The notes under the pieces are model-generated. The model ran no database searches. It saw only the letters and a list, made by a program, of their open reading frames with translations, and was not told the origin of the DNA. Of a DNA stretch of 64,000 bases, positions 47,141 through 59,155 are shown in pieces. The stretch's first letter is position 1. Each line of letters begins with the position of its first letter. The stretch is taken from NCBI RefSeq assembly GCF_029784135.1, contig NC_073746.1:63862763-63926762 (forward strand), written 5' to 3'. Both the position numbers and the translations under genes were made by a program. Origin of the DNA: Toxorhynchites rutilus septentrionalis. Taxonomy: Eukaryota; Arthropoda; Insecta; Diptera; Culicidae.

Positions 47141-47480
47141 AGATAGGTAAAATATTTCTTTATCGAATAACTTTTCTTGATTTTCAAAATCCTGTATATT
47201 TTCCTACCCATGCTCACGTTTCAGTCTATAATTTTTCTCTGTCACGATCAAGAAAAAATGAATTATGTGGAAAGATGAATGATTCAATTCTCTATCTTAT
47301 GAGCATTATTCTGAAGGTTATTACTTGATAAACAATCAATTTACTTCAACTCAAATATTTCATTATTCATTAAATCCAGCAAGACGTTGAACAGAAACTT
47401 GCACGCAACAAAAACTTTCATCCGCTAATTTCACACAAGTCCGTAAAGAAAGAACGCGAAAACGAGAAATCTCGTGAGCT

Positions 47481-50040
47481 GCCCGTAAAGTGTTAAGCAG
47501 TGTTTGCAGTTATATCAATAGTTGATACGGATATCGTTCTGGTCGGAATTAGTTGATTCCTCGTTTAAACCGACTATCGTTATCTAATTTTCATAGAAGC
47601 TGTGTATTAGTTCGTGAACAGGTTCACTAGACATTGCAATTAGTTTAGAAAAAGTGTAAACTATTACATTGTTGAATAAAGTATCCGGTATGATTCCTTG
47701 AAGTGGTGGCTGACTGTAGACATACGACCACAAAGAGTTACCTTTGTCTAATTATGCATTAAAATAATTTTTAACAAATTTGGTTCTGTGTTCAGCTTCA
47801 AATCATTGCACAGTGCACGCACTGCGCATGTCTTCGCTCAACATGTGTCCGAGATCGGAACGAGTTGTTGAAAGCTCCACTAGTATCAGCTGTTGATATG
47901 CACCCATGCTTACAGCTCGCTCGAATGATGCCAATGATGAAGATGATGATGATGATGGTTGGGAAATCATGCTCTGAGAGTGGATCTTGTGAGCACTACG
48001 AGTTTTCCTCTCATCTCTCGCTAAAGTTATGACAAACCACAGAGAGCCAATATGAAAAGCGCGAACATTCTCATGCTTTCGAAGCACCTTTTTCGGTAGT
48101 TTACTGGACAGTTTACACCGGATGTTCTCGATTTGCTCGACTGTAGTGAGCAAATGTTTTTACCTCTGATAATGCTTGATTACGACGAGTTCGTTTGTGT
48201 TTCAATTCATCAGCATCCGGATCAACTCGACAGCACCCACTGTATATTGTGTTACTAAGGATACACACAGGAAGCCCCAGCCCTGCCGTTCGTGGAGTAG
48301 TGAATAAATTCGCTGGAAATGGGGAACCCACTGAAGTTAGTGATTGCCTTGACGGTGGGAAGCAATATATTTATCATTTTATTACGTTGGTGCTTTATTA
48401 TTAGATTGTTTGTGGGCAATATTGGAAATTCAACTTAACGGATCATCGAGTCTTACACCAGAGTTTACTATTGTATTTAGTGCATTCTAGCTTAATAAAT
48501 TACATTAACATAGGGCATAACTCATTTTCCACTTAGAAAGTGCTTATCGCGTTGAGACTCAGTAAAATCATCTCGAATCGCTCCTTTCACGCTCCATATA
48601 CTGCGCTCATAAAAGTCCGATTGCCACGTGGCAATTGCCATAAAATATACCAATATTAACATAAAGGCCTTAAGGTACTTTCCTGAGCATCACGTCTTAC
48701 GGAAAATGTAAATTTTCTCCACATCAAACAGTTCGGAGTCCGGAAAATCACTAACAAGAAGGTGAATTACGACCGCCGGAACCGTTGGAAGCATCGTTTC
48801 TCCGGTCTACGCATCGAATCGTGGGCACACGTTAAGTAGATTTTTCCGCAACGTGCGCTCGGCAGCAATTGTCCTGGCCGACCTTCCCCAGCCTAATCCC
48901 TACAGTAAGTGGGGCTCGCCAATCACTGATAGAGCATGCGAGTAACATCCTCTGCTTGGTTAGCTGCTCCACGCTTTCGAGTTCGTCCTACTCTTCCTCC
49001 TCCACGGGGATGGCGTTTATTTTTATTGCGTTTGTTATCTCGTATATATTTTTATTTTCACTTTTATCCCCATTCTTATTTGCACCGGCTGCCAAATAAA
49101 ACGCATCGTTCCTCCCGCCGGTGGACTATCTTAGCCTGGATTTGGGTTCCGAGCAATTGAAATAACCGTTCGGGATCCTATTATTTTGGGAGGATATAAT
49201 CCTGTTAACAGGAAGTATTGACAACGGTGGGGCGGTGGTCGAATTTGATTACATTCCGTGGGTTGGCCGCCAACGCTGACGAAAATTTGTATTTTTCCGA
49301 ATTTATCGTCTTTGAGCGGATGAAGGGGTGAGATCGGGCTCTTATGCTGTTGAACCCTTCGGGATATCTTTATAAACAAAACAAGGATAAAGATAAGGGA
49401 GCTCTCTGTTTTCGAATATGTACTCTCTTTTTGTGTTTTTGGAAACTTCTGAATTTGTTGCTTCAGTGAGCATCAGTAAACAACGTGTGTACACATCTTA
49501 TCCCGTGTTTATGTAGTGGAACAGACAAAAAAGGGTTGAGGAAAATGAGAAGTATTTTATTAACCATATTCTACGATAGAAGCAGACTTTTTTTAAAATG
49601 GTATGGCTCGTTCTTGGTTGAAATGCAAGTTTTCGAGATCATCCGTTATTCATTAAATATTTATATAAGGGTGATATAAGATTAGAGAGGTTGGCGTCGA
49701 CATCATGCCTCATACCGTATGTTTCTATTCTGTTTTCGCATTTTCGCATGACAATTGTCATGACAAATGGTTTGCTTGGTCATGGTTGCTAAACAATCAC
49801 CTTAATGCCAGATGGGTTTAAAGCACCAACCGCAACTGATGTCAGCATTAATTTTTCGCCTATGTTTGTTCAAAATTCTATGACTTGTCGAAAGTTCTTC
49901 CGATGTCACTACTTGCATATAAGGAACTTCCGTGAGAACATTTGTTGTCGACCTGGGCAGATATCTATTTTTTTATGTTGAACGAACGACTTTGACTTTG
50001 TGTAAAGGTTAGTGTTACGGTACATAAGGGTATATCTTGC
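47481..50040. other. Low-repeat region without a recognised gene
   Basis: Contains a short GAT-repeat (about 47930-47957) and a 14-bp palindrome TTGCCACGTGGCAA around an E-box-type CACGTG (48621-48634). Frames at 47803-48153 (minus) and 48869-49160 (plus, two overlapping frames) are open but not recognised. It may be ordinary intergenic DNA. Confidence 0.45.
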
Positions 50041-50045
50041 GTTAC

Positions 50046-51118
50046 TTTTTGACGTAGGACTACGTCTTTCATTTCTGTACCGGGGTGTAAAATCAAAGTT
50101 TCGAAAACGAAAGCGTTACGCCGAAGACCGAGATTTTGAGTGTTAATAGCTCCTAAACAACTGAACGAAATGGTATGATAAACACTTCATTCGAAAGATA
50201 AAATGTCTACGCGTTCTATACTTGTTACTTTCTGATCCAAAAACTTGTTTCAATAGTCTTAAATTTGCTTTCAAAATAGGCTATTGAAATCACCAATCGG
50301 TATATAAGCGATCGCCGCTCGGAAATCCACTCAGTTCTAATTGAACAGCGATTGGAGCATGTTGTCGCTGTTGTGGTGAAGCTCTTCGTTTATCATGAAA
50401 GCGCGGATGAACGGTGTCACCAAGAGCCTGTTTGTGCACCTTAGGCCAGAAGGGAATTCATCAGGAGGAGAGTGATGCTACAAACGGTTCCCCGGGAAGA
50501 TCTCGAAGCAGCCGCTACACACACACACATACACGCACGGAATTCTTTCCGTTTGGATCGAGAAAGATCCGGAAAATAATCTGCCAGTTCCTCTAGGAAT
50601 TTAGAAATACATTCATGTGAAAGAGTTTATTTGAATGTTGTCTATCCATGTAACACTGTGACCAAATATGTATCAATCAAGTGCTATTAACAGATGGTTA
50701 TCGAGTTAGCATTAACCACTGGTGGGCTTCCAGTATCGAGGAAAATGTGGAAATATCTAATCGTTACTGAAAATAATCTGCCAGTTCCTCTGGGAATTTA
50801 AAATTACATTCATATGAAAGAGTTTATTTTAATGTTTTCTATCCATGTAACACTGTGACCAAATACATTAGGTTTTGTGATTTTTCAATCAATCGCAATC
50901 AACAGGATAGCTTCTGCAGATTATTCTTCCCCATCAGTAGGATATTTCCGTATCCAATATTGGATGCATAAAACCTTGTGCCTCCAACGAAGTTCTCCAA
51001 ATATTCATTCATTCAGAATGAATTCAGATTCAACTTCATACAAATGATCTCTAAATCAACGATAGTCCTACGTCACCCTTGCGGTTATACCATAGATATA
51101 ACCCACTTCCTGTTTTTT
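50046..51118 (+). mobile_element. Solo family A copy, 1073 bp
   Basis: The best-bounded copy. It starts TTTTTGACGTAGGACTACGT and ends CCCACTTCCTGTTTTTT, flanked by GTTAC on both sides (50041-50045, 51119-51123), suggesting a 5-bp target duplication. GACGTAGGACTA near the start recurs inverted near the end (about 51060-51073), giving subterminal symmetry. No coding region. Confidence 0.75.
50301..50336 (+). promoter_or_regulatory. Conserved TATA/initiator pair of family A (copy 4)
   Basis: TATATAAG at 50301 and TCAGTT at 50331-50336. It precedes the conserved segment ATGAACGGTGTCACCAAGAG (about 50407), which ends in stops soon after. Confidence 0.65.
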
Positions 51119-51123
51119 GTTAC

Positions 51124-51944
51124 ATAGGGGAAGAGAGAGGGTCCAAAATCGCATTTTCAGCTTTAAGTAATTTGTGCACGACGCCTTAGCGCGTTCGGTT
51201 TTTAATGTTGAAAACTTGTTCACTCGCTTCGATACGACATGTAGACATCACCATCACCAAGCAATATCATCAAAGTTTTCTTCCCAATTACAGTGGGTAG
51301 TAGGAAGTACCACGAGTGTGGCCGTTTATTTTCGGCATACAACTCCTACCCCTCATTATTATCGTGCAATCGATTGCCTAAAGTAGCGAAAAGTAATCAA
51401 CTCAAAGTGTGCTCGCAAAGTTTGTCAAATACTTTGATCGGAAGCACTCTGGCGAATAAAGCCCAAGCACGCACTTATAAGCATACATGTATGCCAGAAC
51501 CATGGAAGAGAGATAACATTCTTATTCCTTCGATGCACGATTGATGATTCCATTCACAGCTACCATGAAACGATTAGAATAAGTATTAACATCTTTGCGG
51601 GATCCAGATAATTAATTAAGTTTGACGAATAACAAATTTTAGCACATGCAGGGAGAAATTTAAAATTTCAATTTTTTTTAGTTGATTTTATCCATCTATG
51701 AATGGCATCGAAGATTTTATTAAAATTGCCTAAAACCAATAAACTCGTTAAAATATTTCATCGAAAAGATCGAACGGTCGAACGGTCTGACCTGAAACAT
51801 CGTGGATTTCCTGACGCACTGGATAGGTCGACTTGGTTGAAGATGCACAGTGAAGGTTACACTTCTTAGGAAAGGTACTCACAGAACAAGGTAATGAACC
51901 TTGACTCTGTATTCAATTAAGAAAATTCTTCGGAAATATTGAAT
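51124..51944. other. Unassigned region, no gene seen
   Basis: Short overlapping open frames at 51174-51544 have no known domain. Confidence 0.45.
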
Positions 51945-54894
51945 ACCAATAGATTAATAATCCCACAGGGAATGAAAAATCTGTATGCCAATATTGTGAA
52001 CCAAAGAGATAAGTGTGGGTCGATTGCATGCATTCCAGTTATACTCTCCATCTTTAGGATACAGAGCTTAGCTGAGTTTATTTTGAATAATTATTCAACG
52101 TTTCCGAACAGTGTTCCTCGGAGATACATTCCAACATTTTAACCACATGACGAATGAGAGCTTCTTCCGCCTGAACGCGCTGTTCTTTCTACCTAGCGAA
52201 CGTAGACAGCGAAGGATTCGGTCGGTTGGGAACGCGGAAGTTGGGCCAGGGACATTAAAAATGAAACGAATGACGAAAGCATAATCACGATATGATTACA
52301 ATGTACATAAATTATGCTGCTGCTCTCGAGCGCATCGGCAAATTTTTCGTTCCTGTTCCTGTGTTTCTGTGTGAATGTTCGACATTGACGTCGTTTGAAC
52401 GCAGCTCAGTATTTGGCGTCGTTTTCATGGCGTCGGTGCCTGTCGAGGCTCAGCATTTTTACGGTTGACGAGTTGTAATACAATCGCGTGCCGAACAAAG
52501 AATTATGCGAAAGCAGATTGTCTGCTGCCGCTTTGTACACAGCTATTTCGACTGGAACACTTATTTCCGTTAGCTTTGTGATGATAGTCGTCCCAGAAGA
52601 GTGGGAAGGGATTCAATTCGATCACTGCGGTTTTCGGTTGTTTTACATATTCATCCTAGGAAATTATATTTTTTTCCAGAACCACTTTCATTTCACAATA
52701 TTGGAACTGTGCAAACATTTGTTGTAACTAGTTTCAATACTGTATTTTAAGCTTGTTCTTCCATCAAACGTTCTCATGGATTTGAAATGAAAAACTACGT
52801 TTTTCCTTAAGGGTGTCAAAGCAGAAAACAGGTCACGTTTTTATGAAATAAAGTTAACGTCAATAACTATTTTTGCTGTGAACGGATTTAGGCGATTTAC
52901 ATACTAAACGAATCGGAAATTCCTTAAGATTTGTTTAATATGTTATACATTCGAATCTCCTGGTTTGTAAATGGTTAAAATACATGGAAACTTGAAGCGT
53001 TTCCATTTTCCCATACATTTGTTCTGTCCATTTGTGTGCTTTCCCGAACATAGCTGTCAATAACGAGCAACGAAGGGGAAATCGTAGGATTCAAAGTCTC
53101 CGTGAACAAAGGAAAAGAAGGAGAATGAAGAGGATGGTAATGGTAATGAATTAGAGAGACTTTAAACTTTTGCAGTTCATTCGTCTCTAGCCTTGAGAAA
53201 GGCCCTTTGAAAACACTACTCTATTTTACTCCAGCGCTACCACCTCCGCCCTCTTGCCTTGAGAAAGGCACTCGATCCCTCGCCGTCCAGCCCGTCCAGC
53301 AACGATGTTGTCCAGTCGGTGTCCACGAATGAAGAGGAATACTTGCCTAGAGTATAAACAGTGGATCTCGCTGAGGCAAACTTTTTTAGAAGCGAATGAA
53401 CTGCAAAGTTTAAAGCCTCTTAAAAACAAAGAAAGAAGAAAAAGGCAAACTTTCATTCGGCATCGGACTGTTGAGCAATCCAGTTCACTTTGCTTTCGCT
53501 GCGCTTCGATCCAAGATTGGACCCCAACAGTGGTAATTCAACTTGGATATGGTCGTGTGGTTTTTCCAGTTCTTTTTTCGCGTTATTCGTATCGTGTGTT
53601 TTTCTTTCCGCGTTATAAATTGGACACTTCGCGTAGTGTGTGATGAACAAGAAGAAGAGGAAGGCTGGCTCGAGTCCTGCAAAAAACGAAGCGTCATCCA
53701 ATGATGCACGCGATGTTGGTGCAGTGAAAAGCGCTCGTACTGAACCGAGCCTTCGCGAGTGTGACATCGCATTGAACAACAACGAAGTAGGCGACTTCGG
53801 CGCGTCGGTCGAAAATGTAAACGCCATTACCCAGGCAGCAATCAGATTCGAACTCCCCCCGCTGGTGGTGAAGACGATCGCTCTTGACAAACTCATCTGT
53901 GAATTCGCATCGATGGGTGTTACAGCAGAGTAGAAGCTGTGTGGCATAATTCAGTATTTTTCCAAGTAGTTAACATTGTTTGTTTTTTGTCATCATAAGG
54001 GCTTCGTTGGTGCCTTTGACATTGCATGAATGCATTAAACTGACGTTATGGCGAAGCAGGCATTAAGGCTCTACGCCAAAAAATCCATTGGGGAAAAATG
54101 ATTTTCAAAAAAACCAAGCTTTGACAGCTTTGCGCCACTCTCCCTCAAGTCCGATTGAGCTGATATTTTGCATAGGGTGTTTTTCCGGGGTGGTGAACAT
54201 TTTTTATTGGGTAACTTTTTGAATACCATACTTTTCGTTTCGTATTCCGAAAAAAAAACAGTCCCAGAGTGCCGATTATTGACAAATTATTTTTTTTTTG
54301 AGATCTCGACGTTTCATGCCATTTTTTTCAAATGATAATTTTTTTTTCGAAAACACCGATTTCCTTTACCTTGGGTGTTTTTTCGACTTTCAAAAAACTC
54401 AAACTTTGACCACTTTGCGCTACTCTCCCTTAAGTCCGATTAAGCATAGGGTGTTTTTCCGAGGTGGTGAACATATTGTATAGGGTAACTTTTTGAAATT
54501 TTATGGTCGATTTTTTCGCATAGAGTAGTGCGAGGCAGGGCTCTGCATAGTCATAGTCAGCTGAGAATATTCAGCTGACTATCTGACTGACTATATCCAT
54601 AGTCAAAAAGTAATGAATTTTGGCTTCTTGACGCAGTTTCTCCGCAAAAACGACTAAACAGTCAGTCGGGCGTTTAGTCGCTATCTCCCTCTACCGACTC
54701 GGCTATATCATTCCATTCTTCCCAGTCAAATTGTCCTCATTGCATTTTGAAGTGACTTCCCCAAAACGAATTCGTTCCTCTCTTTCTCTCTCCCATGTAC
54801 ATGTGAATGCATCGATGTTTGAGTTCAACGTGTTTGACATAAAAATCAGGTGAGTTAGATTCTTTTGTATCGTACATGAAAATTACTTACACGT
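51945..54894 (+). repeat. Tandem duplication, unit 1 (2950 bp)
   Basis: Near-identical to 54895-57864 in direct orientation. Inside, in order: a 79-codon hydrophobic frame (52488-52727), two retroelement-like 3' ends (about 53155-53195 inverted, 53393-53425 direct), the gag-like leader and frame (53505-53933), and AT-rich repeat (54095-54500). TA borders the unit at each junction. A two-base difference near 52480 shortens its hydrophobic frame relative to unit 2. Confidence 0.92.
53643..53933 (+). CDS. Gag-like short ORF, unit 1 (tentative)
   Basis: The ATG at 53643 opens MNKKKRKAGSSPAKNE; 96 codons end with TAG at 53931. The N-terminus is Lys/Ser-rich, the middle acidic, and the end reads ELPPLVVKTIALDKLICEF. 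In the copy at the window start, the codon at the stop position is TAC and the frame would run on for about 40 codons (LCGIIQSFSKQ, HKGFVGAFENA). So this may be a truncated gag-type ORF1 of a non-LTR retrotransposon (inference). A TATA-like TTATAAAT is 30 nt before the ATG. Not recognised with certainty. Confidence 0.35.
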   Translation: MNKKKRKAGSSPAKNEASSNDARDVGAVKSARTEPSLRECDIALNNNEVGDFGASVENVNAITQAAIRFELPPLVVKTIALDKLICEFASMGVTAE

Positions 54895-57864
54895 ACCAAT
54901 AGATTAATAATCCCACAGGGAATGAAAAATCTGTATGCCAATATTGTGAACCAAAGAGATAAGTGTGGGTCGATTGCATGCATTCCAGTTATACTCTCCA
55001 TCTTTAGGATACAGAGCTTAGCTGAGTTTATTTTGATTAATTATTCAACGTTTCCGAACAGTGTTCCTCGGAGATACATTCCAACATTTTAACCACATGA
55101 CGAATGAGAGCTTCTTCCGCCTGAACGCGCTGTTCTTTCTACCTAGCGAACGTAGACGGCGAAGGATTCGGTCGGTTGGGAACGCGGAAGTTGGGCCAGG
55201 GACATTAAAAATGAAACGAATGACGAAAGCATAATCACGATATGATTACAATGTACATAAATTATGCTGCTGCTCTCGAGTGCATCGGCAAATTTTTCGT
55301 TCCTGTTCCTGTGTTTCTGTGTGAATGTTCGACATTGACGTCGTTTGAACGCAGCTCAGTATTTGGCGTCGTTTTCATGGCGTCGGTGCCTGTCGAGGCT
55401 CAGCATTTTTACGGTTGACGAGTTGTACAATCGCGTGCAGAACAAAGAATTATGCGAAAGCAGATTGTCTGCTGCCGCTTTGTACACAGCTATTTCGACT
55501 GGAACACTTATTTCCGTTAGCTTTGTGATGATAGTCGTCCCAGAAGAGTGGGAAGGGATTCAATTCGATCACTGCGGTTTTCGGTTGTTTTACATATTCA
55601 TCCTAGGAAATTATATTTTTTTCCAGAACCACTTTCATTTCACAATATTGGAACTGTGCAAACATTTGTTGTAACTAGTTTCAATACTGTATTTTAAGCT
55701 TGTTCTTCCATCAAACGTTCTCATGGATTTGAAAATGATTGTTGAATTATTTTTGACGTAGAACTACGTTTTTCCTTAAGGGTGTCAAAGCAGAAAACAG
55801 GTCACGTTTTTATGAAATAAAGTTAACGTCAATAACTATTTTTGCTGTGAACGGATTTAGGCGATTTACATACTAAACGAATCGGAAATTCCTTAAGATT
55901 TGTTTAATATGTTATACATTCGAATCTCCTGGTTTGTAAATGGTTAAAATACATGGAAACTTGAAGCGTTTCCATTTTCCCATACATTTGTTCTGTCCAT
56001 TTGTGTGCTTTCCCGAACAGAGCTGTCAATAACGAGCAACGAAGGGGAAATCGTAGGATTCAAAGTCTCCGTGAACAAAGGAAAGAAGGAGAATGAAGAG
56101 GATGGTAATGGTAATGAATTAGAGAGACTTTAAACTTTTGCAGTTCATTCGTCTCTAGCCTTGAGAAAGGCCCTTTGAAAACACTACTCTATTTTACTCC
56201 AGCGCTACCACCTCCGCCCTCTTGCCTTGAGAAAGGCACTCGATCCCTCGCCGTCCAGCCCGTCCAGCAACGATGTTGTCCAGTCGGTGTCCACGAATGA
56301 AGAGGAATACTTGCCTAGAGTATAAACAGTGGATCTCGCTGAGGCAAACTTTTTTAAGGGCGAATGAACTGCAAAGTTTAAAGCCTGTTAAAAACAAAGA
56401 AAGAAGAAAAAGGCAAACTTTCATTCGGCATCGGACTGTTGAGCAATCCAGTTCACTTTGCTTTCGCTGCGCTTCGATCCAAGATTGGACCCCACCAGTG
56501 GTAATTCAACTTGGATATGGTCGTGTGGTTTTTCCAGTTCTTTTTTCGCGTTATTCGTATCGTGTGTTTTTCTTTCCGCGTTATAAATTGGACACTTCGC
56601 GTAGTGTGTGATGAACAAGAAGAAGAGGAAGGCTGGCTCGAGTCCTGCAAAAAACGAAGCGTCATCCAATGATGCACGCGATGTTGGTGCAGTGAAAAGC
56701 GCTCGTACTGAACCGAGCCTTCGCGAGTGTGACATCGCATTGAACAACAACGAAGTAGGCGACTTCGGCGCGTCGGTCGAAAATGTAAACGCCATTACCC
56801 AGGCAGCAATCAGATTCGAACTCCCCCCGCTGGTGGTGAAGACGATCGCTCTTGACAAACTCATCAGTGAATTCGCATCGATGGGTGTTACAGCAGAGTA
56901 GAAGCTGTGTGGCATAATTCAGTATTTTTCCAAGTAGTTAACATTGTTTGTTTTTTGTCATCATAAGGGCTTCGTTGGTGCCTTTGACATTGCATGAATG
57001 CATTAAACTGACGTTATGGCGAAGCAGGCATTAAGGCTCTACGCCAAAAAATCCATTGGGGAAAAATGATTTTCAAAAAAACCAAGCTTTGACAGCTTTG
57101 CGCCACTCTCCCTCAAGTCCGATTGAGCTGATATTTTGCATAGGGTGTTTTTCCGGGGTGGTGAACATTTTTTATTGGGTAACTTTTTGAATACCATACT
57201 TTTCGTTTCGTATTCCGAAAAAAAAACAGTCCCAGAGTGCCGATTATTGACAAATTATTTTTTTTTGAGATCTCGACGTTTCATGCCATTTTAAGACATT
57301 TGGCATAATTTTTTTTTCGAAAACACCGATTTCCTTTACCTTGGGTGTTTTTTCGACTTTCAAAAAACTCAAACTTTGACCACTTTGCGCTACTCTCCCT
57401 TAAGTCCGATTAAGCATAGGGTGTTTTTCCGAGGTGGTGAACATATTGTATAGGGTAACTTTTTGAAATTTTATGGTCGATTTTTTCGCATAGAGTAGTG
57501 CGAGGCAGGGCTCTGCATAGTGATAGTCAGCTGAGAATATTCAGCTGACTATCTGACTGACTATATCCATAGTCAAAAAGTAATGAATTTTGGCTTCTTG
57601 ACGCAGTTTCTCCGCAAAAACGACTAAACAGTCAGTCGGGCGTTTAGTCGCTATCTCCCTCTACCGACTCGGCTATATCATTCCATTCTTCCCAGTCAAA
57701 TTGTCCTCATTGCATTTTGAAGTGACTTCCCCAAAACGAATTCGTTCCTCTCTTTCTCTCTCCCATGTACATGTGAATGCATCGATGTTTGAGTTCAACG
57801 TGTTTGACATAACAATCAGGTGAGTTAGATTCTTTTGTATCGTACATGAAAATTACTTACACGT
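54895..57864 (+). repeat. Tandem duplication, unit 2 (about 2970 bp)
   Basis: Follows unit 1 directly. Its few differences include about 22 extra bases near 55735-55760 that keep a TTGACGTAGAACTACG motif lost from unit 1. The longer hydrophobic frame runs to 55674 and contains TVDELYNRVQNKELCESR. Junction and end are both ACGTA. Confidence 0.92.
56611..56901 (+). CDS. Gag-like short ORF, unit 2 (tentative)
   Basis: Duplicate of 53643-53933; the visible protein difference is Ser for Cys in LISEF. It has the same TAG after GVTAE. Its conservation is due to the recent duplication, not evidence of selection. Confidence 0.35.
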   Translation: MNKKKRKAGSSPAKNEASSNDARDVGAVKSARTEPSLRECDIALNNNEVGDFGASVENVNAITQAAIRFELPPLVVKTIALDKLISEFASMGVTAE

Positions 57865-57865
57865 A

Positions 57866-58205
57866 TAAAATAACGTGCAGTGTGTGTGTGCGCTATTTTG
57901 CACGCCTAATACTAACTAATTCTGACGCGAGGACCTTTCTAGCATACTTGATAAATGTCTAAGTTCTTTGGTTTTAGTTCACGATGGGCAGACAATAAAC
58001 CGTCCATTGATGGGGTAACTTCTTCTTTGCATCAGAAATCATGTTTTTGTTCCTCTTTATATGGACGTAAAAAACATATTGCGTATGCGGGTATGAATTA
58101 GTGTCAAGGTAAATGGAGGTGTGGATTGAAGTCAGATAGAGACGGATTTGTATTCATTAGTCGAGTCAGTTAAAATAACCAATGACTGGACTAGTTCACC
58201 AGTCA
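57866..58205. other. Flank after the tandem duplication
   Basis: No gene or recognised repeat. Confidence 0.4.
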
Positions 58206-58336
58206 TCCTCGCTAGGGGGCTGTCCACATACCACGTGGACAACTTTAGGGGGGGGGGGTTAGGTGGTACGAAAATGTCCACGCTTGTCCATGGTGAGGGG
58301 GTGGGGGTACTGATAATGTCCACGTGGACACGTTAA
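58206..58336. repeat. G-rich repeat with CCACGTGGAC words
   Basis: Contains CTGTCCACATACCACGTGGA, an 11-G run (58248-58258), GTCCACGCTTGTCCA and TGTCCACGTGGACA near the other end. The layout looks like a common mosquito interspersed repeat, but I cannot name it. Confidence 0.55.
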
Positions 58337-58982
58337 ACAGATATATATTTTTAATTACATTCAGATCTGTTCTCAAAAATGAATGAAATCTTTTCTGCAC
58401 TTTCCGCCTATTTTGAGTACTCCATATTTATCCATAAAATAGTTATGTCGAATATTGTTTTCCATATCATTGAACTGCTTCATATCACTTCACATTATGT
58501 ATTCTGCATGAAAGTCACATAAACATTGAGCGATCAAGCTTCCATTGGTAGTAGATAATTGTTTTCAACTTCTAAGCTACGTCATATTTGAGCATAAACT
58601 GAACTCTGTGTTCTAAATCCAGGTCTACATGAGAATAAATTTGACATTGTGAACTGCTGATACATTTGTATCTGCAGAGTACATGTGGGATATTTATAAT
58701 ATTATGAAATGACCGGAATATTAGTAGGATTTTCCAAATAATTTGAGGAGGACTTATCGAAACGTGTGCTATCCAAATTTTTATAATACCTGCTCAAAAA
58801 CAGTTTATATGCAGAACTCTGGCTGTTTCAGTCCACCTTTTATGATGAGTAGTGTCCTCGTTCCCAAATATTTCCCGAATTTAGCGTCCATTTTGCATCT
58901 TATCTTTGATACAGCTGCGTTAGGTATGCTCAGCACCGGAGATCAGCTTTTTAAGGATCACTTTACTTTATCCTACCGATCG
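58337..58982. other. Unassigned AT-rich DNA
   Basis: A 90-codon frame at 58743-59012 overlaps the SINE at its end and has no recognised domain. I see nothing else. Confidence 0.4.
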
Positions 58983-58994
58983 AAAGATTGTGAT

Positions 58995-59143
58995 TTTTTT
59001 TCTGTATTATAGTGATTTTCAACACATTTCGGCTGGTTCGTCACTTTTACTTCCATTTTCGGAAGAATGTCGGGAGTGAGAATTGAACTCGTGATCTCTG
59101 CGTGAGAGGTATGGATGTTACCACTACGCCAGATCGACTCCTA
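58995..59143 (-). mobile_element. tRNA-derived SINE, family SINE-C
   Basis: On the minus strand the head GATCTGGCGTAGTGGTAAC (A box) and GAGTTCAATTC (B box) start at 59143, then a short body and an A-rich tail (T run at 58995-59001). The 12-bp target-site duplication AAAGATTGTGAT lies at 58983-58994 and 59144-59155. It resembles a functional tRNA enough to mislead a tRNA finder, but the stems do not all pair. Confidence 0.9.
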
Positions 59144-59155
59144 AAAGATTGTGAT

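Larger units (their letters stand above)
39130..47480. repeat. Large inverted repeat hosting nested transposons
   Basis: The left arm is 39130-39479 plus 44375 to about 44750. The right arm is about 46650-47480. Landmarks: ATTGATTGTTTATCA (left) against its inverse at about 47330; GTTATAGACTGAAACGTGAG against its inverse near 47215. The inner arm sections are tandem units of about 170 bp (AAGTTATAGGCCAA, AATTTTNATTGG, GTTATTTGAAAGGACC). Mariner 2 splits the left arm and a DD37E element lies in the centre. Confidence 0.8.

Noticed and set aside
59070..59143. tRNA gene on the minus strand
   Set aside because: Head of SINE-C with A-rich tail and a 12-bp target duplication.
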